Positions 62,001 to 64,000 of a DNA stretch of 64,000 nucleotides are shown one piece after another; within the stretch, counting starts at the first letter, position 1, and each line of letters starts with the position of its first letter. Position numbers and translations under genes: made by a program. Origin of the DNA: Lentzea albida (GTDB taxonomy: Bacteria > Actinomycetota > Actinomycetes > Mycobacteriales > Pseudonocardiaceae); assembly GCF_900111005.1 (NCBI RefSeq), contig NZ_FOFV01000028.1, forward strand, positions 67,126 to 131,125, written 5' to 3'. The notes under the pieces were generated by a model that was not told the origin of the DNA, made no database searches, and was given only the letters and a program-made list of their open reading frames with translations.

Positions 62001-64000
62001 CGCCAGGCGGACAGCGCGGTGAGCAACGACTCAGGTGTGGTGACCTGACCTTCCTCCAGGCGCAGGAGCGCGGCGAGCGCTGCCGGGTCACCTTGTTCCA
62101 CCACCGACCACAGGGTGCCGTCGGTGACGGTGGTGGCCTGGTCGCCCCGGTCAGCCGCCGGGCCCTCTGGCCAGTAAGCCACGTGCTGGAACGCGTAGGT
62201 GGGGAGATCGATCCGCTGCGCGCCCCGCCCGGCGAAGTAGCGGGACCAGTCCACCGGGACGGCCGCCACGTGCAGCCGTGCCACGGCCGTCGCGGCGGCG
62301 ATCTCCTCCGCTCGATCCGACCGCAGGACCGGCACCGCCAGCACGTCGCCGTCGTCGCCGGCGATGTCGCCGATCATGGCGGACAAGACGCTGTCCGGAC
62401 CGAGTTCCACGAACGTCGTCACCCGCGATTCGCGCAGAGCGCCGACCGCGTCGGCGAAGCGCACGGTCGCGCGCACGTGCTCGACCCAGTACTCCGGGGA
62501 GCAGAGCTGCTCCCCGGTGGCGAGGGAGCCGGTCAGCGCGGACACCAGCGGGATGCGCGGCGCCGAGAACGTCAAGCCCTCGACCACCTCGCGGAACTCT
62601 TCCAGCATCGGGTCCATCAGCGGCGAGTGGAACGCGTGGGAGACGCGCAGTCGCTTGGTCTTGCGGCCTTGCGCCTCGAGCCGGGCGGCCACCGCCAGCA
62701 CCGGCGCTTCCCCGCCTGCGATCACGACCGAGTTCGGGCCGTTGACCGCCGCGATCGACATCTCCCCGGTGAGCGACGGGGTGATCTCGTCCTCGCTGGC
62801 CTGGACCGCGACCATCGCACCGCCCGCAGGCAGCGCCTGCATCAGACGACCACGCGCGCAGACCAGGGCGCAGGCGTCCTCGAGCGACAGCACGCCCGCG
62901 ACGTGCGCGGCCGCGATCTCGCCGATCGAGTGGCCGGCGAGGTAGTCCGGGCGGACACCCCACGACCGCAGCAGGGCGAACAGCGCCACCTCGACCGCGA
63001 ACAGGGCCGGCTGTGCCCAGCCCGTCCGGTCGAGCGATTCCGCGTCCTCGCCCCACATCACCTCCCGCAGCGGCCGGTCGAGGAAACGGTCGGCCGCGGC
63101 GATCACGGTGTCGAGTGCGTCCGCGAAGACCGGGTACCGCAGGGAGAGCTCCCTGCCCATGCCGATCCGCTGGCTGCCCTGGCCCGCGAACACCACGGCG
63201 AGCTTGCCGGGCGGGAACTGCTCGCTCCCGATCACGCCGGTACCGGGGACGCCCTCGGCGAGCGCGGTGAGCGCCCGCGCCAGCGACTCGCGGTCACCCG
63301 CCACCACCGCGGCGCGGTGCTCGAAGGCGGACCGGGTGGTCGCGAGCGAGAACGCGACATCGAGGTCCCGGATGTCGGCCCTGCCGTCCACGAAGGACCG
63401 CAGGTGTGCCGCCTGGCCGCGCAACGCCTCGGGAGACCTGGCGGAGAGCACCCAGGGAGCGGCGGGAGCATCTGCGGGCTCCGGCGAGGCCACCGGTTCG
63501 GGTTGCTCGATGATCACGTGCGCGTTGGTGCCGCTGATGCCGAACGACGACACAGCAGCTCGTCGCGGGCGCTCGACCTCCGGCCACGAGAGGTTCTCGG
63601 TCGACAGCTCGACCGAGCCCTGGGACCAGTCCACATGCGACGAAGGCGTGTCGACGTGGAGTGTCTTCGGGACGACGCCGTGCCGCAGCGCCTGCACCAT
63701 CTTGATGATGCCGGCGACACCGGCGGCGGCCTGGGTGTGGCCGATGTTCGACTTCACCGACCCCAGAAGCAAAGGCCGGTCACGGTCCTGGCCGTAGGTC
63801 GCCAGCAGCGCCTGCGCCTCGATCGGATCGCCCAGCGTCGTGCCCGTACCGTGCGCCTCGACCACGTCCACATCGGACGTTCCGAGTCCCGCGCTCGCCA
63901 AGGCCTGGCGGATGACTCGCTGCTGCGAAGGACCGTTCGGCGCGGTGAGCCCGTTGGACGCACCGTCCTGGTTGACGGCCGACCCCCGCACGACGGCCAG
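42479..64000 (-). CDS. Modular PKS, polyol-region protein of the AmphI/NysI type; five KS-AT-KR-ACP modules in view (5' end beyond the window)
   Basis: The frame is open from the right edge to the TGA at 42481-42479, giving more than 7170 residues. It enters inside a KS (near GSAVNQDG). In order: A1 AT malonyl, A-type KR; A2 AT methylmalonyl, A2-type KR; A3 AT malonyl, B-type KR; A4 AT malonyl, dead KR; A5 AT malonyl, B-type KR; then a C-terminal docking domain ending IDEMSVDDLVRAAL. No DH or ER occurs. This series equals modules 10-14 of amphotericin and nystatin (AmphI/NysI): one methylmalonyl unit for the future carboxylate, and two modules later an unreduced ketone for the hemiketal. Modules A1, A2, A3 and A5 carry a dimerization element between AT and KR. 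Further modules surely lie to the right. It is translationally coupled to the next PKS gene. Confidence 0.96.
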   Translation of the reverse strand: MAVVRGSAVNQDGASNGLTAPNGPSQQRVIRQALASAGLGTSDVDVVEAHGTGTTLGDPIEAQALLATYGQDRDRPLLLGSVKSNIGHTQAAAGVAGIIKMVQALRHGVVPKTLHVDTPSSHVDWSQGSVELSTENLSWPEVERPRRAAVSSFGISGTNAHVIIEQPEPVASPEPADAPAAPWVLSARSPEALRGQAAHLRSFVDGRADIRDLDVAFSLATTRSAFEHRAAVVAGDRESLARALTALAEGVPGTGVIGSEQFPPGKLAVVFAGQGSQRIGMGRELSLRYPVFADALDTVIAAADRFLDRPLREVMWGEDAESLDRTGWAQPALFAVEVALFALLRSWGVRPDYLAGHSIGEIAAAHVAGVLSLEDACALVCARGRLMQALPAGGAMVAVQASEDEITPSLTGEMSIAAVNGPNSVVIAGGEAPVLAVAARLEAQGRKTKRLRVSHAFHSPLMDPMLEEFREVVEGLTFSAPRIPLVSALTGSLATGEQLCSPEYWVEHVRATVRFADAVGALRESRVTTFVELGPDSVLSAMIGDIAGDDGDVLAVPVLRSDRAEEIAAATAVARLHVAAVPVDWSRYFAGRGAQRIDLPTYAFQHVAYWPEGPAADRGDQATTVTDGTLWSVVEQGDPAALAALLRLEEGQVTTPESLLTALSAWRRGAEERSRLESWRYRVAWHRLGDVAATLEGLWLVVGGESIDAPADEVCDALHMHGAEVEYVALGEHDAVAERFAGFENPAGIVSLLAFDQRPSTAHPVLTVGLVQALALAQADLGAPVWTVTGGAVSTGADDHVRNPAQAAVWGFGRTAALEVPRRWGGLVDLPQAFDEQVARRLVAALTGPAAEDQIAVRAEGVFGRRIARRPVAPVVADDISTRGTVLVTGGTGALGAEVARRLARGGTQHLLLTSRRGPAAPGADELRAELTALGARVDVVACDVAERDQVAALLAEFDVTGVVHTAGVSHSDGLDTLGQPLFAEVMSAKVAGAVHLDALLADRELDMFVLFGSIAGVWGSGGQSAYSAANAMLDALAEHRRARGLTATSIAYGPWAEAGMGADEIVSGDLRRRGLRLLPPAQAVSEFVGAVLRGDTTVTVADVDWERYFPIFTAVRPSALFGDLPEIAALAGTSADAEGPSGELASRISGLAEADRLRVLVELVRGEAAAVLGYGSVEEVPAERAFRDIGFDSLTAVELRQRLAATTGLALPATMVFDYPSASALAEYVLGELLGAGAGESAGPGAGSAPSDDPIAIVGMGCRFPGGVSSPEEFWDLVSSGADAITEFPADRGWDAAALYDPDPDHAGTTYSTQGGFLHDAGEFDPGFFGISPREALAMDPQQRLLLETTWEAFERAGIAPASLRGSRTGAFVGSSYQDYGSGAGDGSEGHMVTGTSPSVLSGRLSYVFGLEGPAVTVDTACSSSLVALHLACASLTSGESTLAVAAGATVMPLPNGFIAFSRQRALARDGRCKAFSDAADGMTLAEGVGVVVLERLSDARRNGHPVLGIVRGSAVNQDGASNGLTAPNGPSQQRVIRQALANAGLAPSDVDAMEAHGTGTPLGDPIEAQALLATYGRDRDPEQPLLVGSVKSNIGHTQSAAGIASLIKMVMAMRSGVLPATLHVDMPSTRVDWTSGALSLLTESRQWPDTGRPRRSAVSSFGVSGTNAHVVLEAAPTVEPVEVAETRDLPVVPLVVSARTEAALRAQAERLLAVEGARPVDVGAELARSRSVFEQRAVVLGADQAKLSAGLAELAASGSSAAVVTGTADVDGKVVFVFPGQGAQWAGMGARLLAESPVFAERMAQCAAALAPFVDWSLLDVVSGAEGAPSLDRVDVVQPASFAMMVSLAEMWRSCGVVPDAVIGHSQGEIAAACVSGALPLADAARVVALRSQAIARTLAGRGAMVSVALPVAEVEPLLDEWDGQVSVAAVNGPRAVVVSGVPDALETLVERLTAAGVRAKRIAVDYASHSAQVEDLEAELLRDLAPMTPAIPEIPFLSTVTGQWLTGAELDAGYWYRNLRQTVEFEPAIRRLLDDRFRVFVEVSSHPVLTVGVQDVVDDAGERAVVAGTLRRDQGGLSRMLTSAAEVFVRGVPVDWARLFDATGARRVELPTYAFQHEHLWAVPQFFEPAAAADPADAEFWTAVEQQNLDLLAASLHVDEESLAAVLPALSSWRRQRADKSTVDSWRYRDVWTPVAARTASSLTGDWLVVSAGDADDLVAHLNALGADVREVVLDDSCLDRTELVERLGDLSGLTGVVSALASAEQPSPALPCMSLGLALTVTLVQALEHSEAPLWLLTRGAVSTGRSDPITSPAQAMVHGVGWTVALEHPDRFGGVVDLPEVLDERAAHRLAALLSGAVLEDQVALRASGTFARRIVPAAPGRQGTSREWTPRGTTLVTGGTGTLGRHLARWLATQGAEHLVLTNRSGLAAAGAPELVAELAELGATAEVVACDIADRAAVAGLLDRLAADGHVIRNVVHTAAVIELHSLADTTLDAFAEVLNAKVAGARNLDELLGEDLDAFVLYSSTAGMWGSGQHAAYVAGNAFLNALAAHRRARGLRATAVSWGIWSDDVELGRVDPNQIRRSGLVFMDPQLALSGLRQALVEDETVLAIADIDWERYYPVYTSARPTPLFDEVPQVQKLVEEAEQEVTHDSGFAATLRSLPPVEQRRAVLGLVRTEAATVLGFSSADALAEERAFRDVGFDSLTAVDLRNRLTVATGLKLPATLVFDHPTPVALADFLLAEIAGGTVEFTGPVRTGDTSDEPIAIIGMACRYPGGITSPEDLWELVLGGGDAISGFPADRGWDAASLYDADPDRAGKSYSVQGGFLHDVAGFDPAFFGISPREALAMDPQQRLLLETAWEAFERAGIDPRSARGSLTGTFIGASYQDYSSAAPSSAEGSEGHAVTGTLSSILSGRISYLFGLEGPAVTLDTACSSSLVAMHLACQSLREGESSLTLAGGVSVMSTPAAFIGFSRQRALAVDGRCKAYSDQADGMTLAEGVGLVLLERLSDAERNGHRVLAVIRGSAINQDGASNGMTAPSGPSQQRVIRQALANAGLRAADVDAVEGHGTGTALGDPIEAQALLTTYGQDRERPLLLGSVKSNIGHTQMASGVASVIKMVQALRHGVLPKTLHVTQPSSYVDWSAGSIELLTEQTSWPEHGRPRRAGISSFGLSGTNAHMVVEAAPAAEEPGARPEPGAVPVVLSARTDEALRAYADRLLSAVTAQPAPALADIAFSQATTRSGFERRAAVVAKDVEELVAGLTALREGTGAATATVVEAETTTGPSAFLFTGQGSQRAGAGRELYERFPVFADALDEVLARFDAELDRPLRDLVFAEPGSAEAALLDETGYTQPALFAIEVALYRLVESWGITPGYLAGHSIGELVAAHVAGVFTLDDACKLVAARGRLMQALPSGGAMVSVEASEDDVLAQLAGHEDEVSVAAVNGPRAVVIAGVERTVLDIASRFEALGHRTRRLRVSHAFHSPLMDAMLDEFREVAETVAYRRPEIPFVSNVTGALAEVEQVCTARYWVEHVRRAVRFADGVECLTTLGVRTFLEIGPDGVLAGMAPEIGMTPLLRRGRAEVESVLLAVAHWHVRGQAVDWHAFFAGSGGRRVDLPTYPFQNERFWPDAGLEPETGSALGGADDAFWSAVEHGDIESLTTSLGLDGGTVSAMVPALSSWRRTRRDQSVVDGWRYQVSWTPVTGGGGAAAGTWLLLAPAAAPDDWQEALVGGLGADVVRLEVPCEDRAALAQRLREVADTPFAGVLSLLAVQDGALPGHPEVPAGLAMTATAVQALGDAGVDAPLWCVTRGALAVGRSEQVLSPAQAGVWGLGRVVALEQPGRWGGLVDLPEVLDRRTAQRLSTVVGGDEDQVAVRTSGVFVRRLTRSRPVERPAAEAFRPTGTVLVTGGTGGLGGHVARWLAREGAEHLLLTSRRGPDAPGVEDLCRELTELGARVTVVACDVADRDALAPVLDGIPEQFPLSAVFHAAGVIEDGLVDDLTPESLAAVLRAKATAVTALHDLTIGAELSAFVTFSSTAGVIGAAGQGNYAAANAFLDAFAEHRRSLGLPSTSVAWGPWADAGMVDAAGVESRLRRGGFEPMRPDLAITALRQAIEGGDAVLMVADVDWTRFAAAFADVPLVADLPEVRALQRAKPEVQADDSLAGLPAAERSRRVLDLVRAHVAAVLGHADASTVAADRPFQDLGFDSLTSLELRNALAATTGLTLPASLVFDHPSPAEMAEFLLSELLGELDEPEQEVRAARSAADDPIAIVGIGCRFPGGVDSPEGLWRLLSEERDGISAFPDDRGWDLAALASGYSATAESGFLTGVADFDAGFFGVSPREALAMDPQQRQVLETAWEALERAGIDPSTLRGSQTGVFIGTNGQDYADLLTDAGDEVQGYVATGTTASVLSGRLSYTLGLEGPAVTVDTACSSALVAMHWATRALRGGECTLALAGGVSVMSTPGSFVEFTSQGGLAPDGRCKPFADGADGTAWSEGVGVLVLERLSDALRNGHEVWGLLRGSAVNQDGASNGLTAPNGPSQQRVIRQALADSGLVPADIDAVEAHGTGTTLGDPIEAQALLSTYGRDRDRPLWLGSVKSNIGHTQAAAGTAGVIKMVMALRHGVLPRSLHIDEPSSHVDWESGSVSLLRAPQEWPRNGHARRAGVSAFGLSGTNAHVIVEEAPPARPAVAPRRSPAVVPWVVSGKTRAALDAQLERVRAFAGQHPDLSVLDIGFTLATGRAAFRHRAVLLRGEGNADTIRDVASERSLAVLFSGQGSQRLGMGRELHERFPVFAEAFDAVAAHLDLVLDRPLREVVWGEDPEALSRTGFTQPALFAVEVALFRLVESWGIRPDFVGGHSIGEVAAAHVAGVLSLADACRLVVARSALMEALPAGGAMVAIQATESEVLPLLTGDVSIAAVNGPASVVVAGSDDAVRAVADAFGDRKTTRLKVSHAFHSPLMEPMLAEFARVLAELTFEAPRIPLVSNVTGELGTDVRSPEYWVRHVREAVRFADGVKTLSDAGVTAFLELGPDAVLSALAGESLPQDAVVVPAQRKGRGEEAALVAALARLHAAGVTPDWKAFFDGTGATSTDLPTYAFQRERFWPQVAPSRRSVVDDWCYRVDWEPVPVPPGTADKWLVLVPAGQDDPWTSEVANALGGEVVSVSESVELPSYSDLAGVVSLLAVGDDALPAETAWPGAVLQAVAEAGIDAPLWCLTRGAVAVDRTERLRSAGQAAVWGEGLVVAVEEPQRWGGLVDLPAELDDRVLSLLVDVLAAGGDEDQVAVRSTGVVGRRLVRADVASDPWHPGGTVLLAGAAGTADRRLARWLADRGATRLVLTGAEVDLPEIDAEIVFVERDALADAIEEFPPSAVFVTGDFIEELTDVADLDALLGDRPLDRFVLCGSVSGTWGFAGRREEAAVGAYLEAIARLRRDRGLPGQSVSWGALAGALDERSAAHLRHNGLPPMEPERAFDALARTGADGGSLVVAHVQWDVFAANRRGPLFVNLVPAPDEQAHDRSNPLREALAGLPEAERRAALLTLVRAKAAAVLGHGSPGGIEDDWPFRDLGFDSMTAVDLRNLLTAETGLTLPASLVFDHPTPAELAGFLLGELFGGQAEERPDQGGTATADTTDPIVIVGMSCRYPGGVRSPEDLWDLVSGEVDAIGGLPVDRGWDLAGLMARGTPTNGGYLDIAADFDAGFFGISPREAMVMDPQQRMVLETAWEALERTGIDPASLRGTDTGVFVGGGSGDYRPSAEPGGQWQTAQSASLLSGRLAYTFGLQGPTVSVDTACSSSLVALHLAVQAVRSGECRLALAGGVTVMATPNVLIEFDGMGALSPDGRCRAFSDTANGTGWSEGVGILVVERLSDARRHGHDVLAIVRGSAINQDGASNGLTAPSGPAQQRVIRKALAVAGVHPSEVDAVEAHGTATRLGDPIEAQALLATYGQDRERPLLLGSLKSNIGHTQAASGVAGVIKMVQAMRHGLLPRTLHVTEPSSGVDWTAGSIRLLTSSEPWPETGRPRRAAVSSFGASGTNSHLVLEQPPTGGEPPVPAVSGTFPVTLSARTPEALRAQARRVLEHVSAADVGLTDLAFSLATTRAVFAQRAAVVAADRDQLLDGLTALVQEARSPHVVRGEAARSSKLAALFSGQGAQRVGMGRELYDRFPVFAAALDEVLAHWEPGLREVMWGSDQETLNRTGHAQPALFAFEVALFRLVESWGVRPDFVGGHSIGEVAAAHVAGVLSLRDACRLVAARAALMQALPEGGAMLAIQATEAEVSALLGEGVSIAAVNGPSSVVLAGEEDAVHAVAARLQGRKTSRLRVSHAFHSPLMEPMLADFARVVAGLSFEPARIPVVSNVTGQLATDVGTPGYWVRHVRDTVRFGDGVRALSEAGATVFLELGPDSVLSALAAESLPGDAVVVPAVRKDRSEETAVLSAFAQLHVIGVPVSWQGLFEGTGARRVDLPTYAFQHERYWPETTAGPAQRAGREDDAFWEAVGQEDFTTLRTALDVDQDALAEVMPALLRWRREQTDRSLVDGWRYRIDWRPLVVEPQAGPAGRWLVVAPAGADSSPVLTALAGTEVVELVVADLDRAALAERLRELDGGFHGVVSLLAEKKTVADTAVLLQSLGDAGITAPLWCVTRGAVSVAPTDVPAEPLQAAHWGLGVVAALEHPDRWGGLVDLPEVLDDRSAAGLAAILAGLDREDQVAVRSSAVFGRRLVPAPAPRPDELWRPDGTVLITGGTGAVGGHVARGLARDGVRHLVLASRSGAEADGAEDLRSELTELGVEVTLAACDVADRVAVRELLAAIPSEHPLTGVVHAAGVLDDGVLDKLTPDRFDSVFRSKVGSAVLLDELTRDLDLDAFVLFSSGTAIAGNPGQANYAAANAVLNALAERRRAAGLPATSIAWGAWAGGGMAEGGKAEQLSRRAGIGAMDPDLAYTALRQVVAEGEPVTMVADVGPVRGTTSSRPAPLFRDMPGYRESAPAEEAPRFDLAALPPAKRAEAVLDLVRERAADVLGHGTVEAVGVHTPFQELGFDSLGTVELRNQLNAATGLSLDSTLVFDHPTPTLLAEHVLGRLDPGSSVRPADDEEAEFRELLASVPIARLREAGLLDQMRRLAAGQADDDTDEQDGIDEMSVDDLVRAALEEQN
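47100..51160 (-). other. PKS module A4: KS-AT(malonyl)-KR(inactive)-ACP; predicted C11 ketone
   Basis: The KS (VDTACSSALVAMH), the AT (GHSIGE, HAFH at about 49078-49098) and the ACP (LGFDSMTAV) look functional, but the KR is degenerate (separate entry). It corresponds to amphotericin module 13, which leaves the ketone that closes the hemiketal. Confidence 0.9.
47520..48040 (-). other. Degenerate, inactive KR domain of module A4
   Basis: The NADPH motif TGGTGxxG is replaced by LAGAAGTADR (about 47980-48027). In the catalytic region GTWGFAGRREEAAVGAY, the tyrosine and asparagine of the usual NYAAAN are Glu and Gly. The LDD region and the segment holding the catalytic lysine are shortened. The serine alone survives. 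The dimerization element in front of the KR is also missing. Confidence 0.93.
51230..55693 (-). other. PKS module A3: KS-AT(malonyl)-KR(B-type)-ACP; predicted C13 hydroxyl
   Basis: The AT has HAFH (about 53519-53540). The KR has a complete TGGTGGLG motif, an LDD variant in GVIEDGLV, and QGNYAAAN. A dimerization element is present at about 52870-53035. Confidence 0.88.
55770..60241 (-). other. PKS module A2: KS-AT(methylmalonyl)-KR(A2-type)-ACP; predicted carboxylate-bearing branch
   Basis: The AT has GHSQGE and VDYASHSAQ (about 58070-58102), the only methylmalonyl AT in this protein. The KR has Trp in GMWGSGQHAAY with His three residues before the tyrosine, the A2 signature associated with epimerised alpha-methyl products. 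It matches amphotericin module 11, whose methyl becomes C16-COOH through a P450. Confidence 0.9.
60270..64000 (-). other. PKS module A1 (partial KS)-AT(malonyl)-KR(A-type)-ACP; predicted C17 hydroxyl, likely glycosylation site
   Basis: The AT has GHSIGE and HAFH (about 62625-62645). The KR lacks LDD and has the diagnostic Trp in GVWGSGGQSAY with Gln, not His, three residues before the tyrosine, so A1-type. By position this module matches module 10 of amphotericin, whose hydroxyl (C19) carries mycosamine. Confidence 0.86.

Noticed and set aside
42479..64000. Polyene-forming (DH-KR) modules in the visible part of the large PKS
   Set aside because: None of the five modules has a DH; any conjugated polyene must be made by modules outside the window.
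1..64000. CRISPR arrays, tRNA/rRNA genes, insertion sequences, phage attachment sites
   Set aside because: No short regular repeats, RNA gene signatures, transposases or integrases were seen; the large repeats present are homologous PKS domains.

Overview
The window is GC-rich, has no rRNA, tRNA or insertion sequence, and is almost entirely one modular type I polyketide biosynthetic locus. Its codon use and PKS style are those of a high-GC actinomycete (Streptomyces or Pseudonocardiales type; the genus cannot be told from this window).

Layout. (1) 1-17002, minus: a giant PKS starting with a bare loading ACP, then module 1 (malonyl, DH-KR), module 2 (malonyl, DH-ER-KR) and module 3 (methylmalonyl, DH-ER-KR, cut by the left edge). 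(2) 17218-22160: four genes that look like a starter-acid route. A nitrilase-family amidase and an FAD amine oxidase/monooxygenase lie on plus; a discrete acyltransferase and an acyl-CoA ligase lie on minus. (3) 22411-26033, plus: a GT1 glycosyltransferase, a PerA/NysDII-like sugar aminotransferase and a cytochrome P450, the mycosamine and oxidation set of polyene macrolides. (4) 26207-64000, minus: three collinear PKS genes. The first (42479 to beyond the right edge) has five polyol modules in view, the second (33186-42476) has two, and the third (26207-33148) has one fully reducing module plus a thioesterase, so it ends the chain.

How the genes fit together. The four-gene set matches the arginine-to-4-guanidinobutyryl route of marginolactones (azalomycin, desertomycin, ECO-02301 type). 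Modules 1-3 then predict omega-guanidino(or amino)alkyl-CH=CH-(CH2)3-CH(CH3)-, the side chain I associate with that family. The terminal PKS genes instead read like the polyol half of amphotericin/nystatin/pimaricin synthases: malonyl + KR, methylmalonyl + A2-type KR, malonyl + KR, malonyl + dead KR, malonyl + KR. These predict the carboxylate-bearing hemiketal ring to which mycosamine is attached, and the neighbouring sugar genes and P450 agree. Assuming collinearity, the ketone falls at C11, between pimaricin (C9) and amphotericin (C13), and C2 carries a methyl.

The inferred product is therefore a hybrid: a mycosaminylated, carboxylated polyene-type macrolide started by an amino-acid-derived guanidino/amino acyl unit. 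This is the main candidate for something undescribed. Both divergent intergenic regions carry a CTAGGGG-containing site resembling the PAS-LuxR (PimM-type) operator of polyene clusters. Not in the window: GDP-mannose dehydratase, ferredoxin, amidinohydrolase, regulators, transporters, and the middle (polyene) PKS modules.
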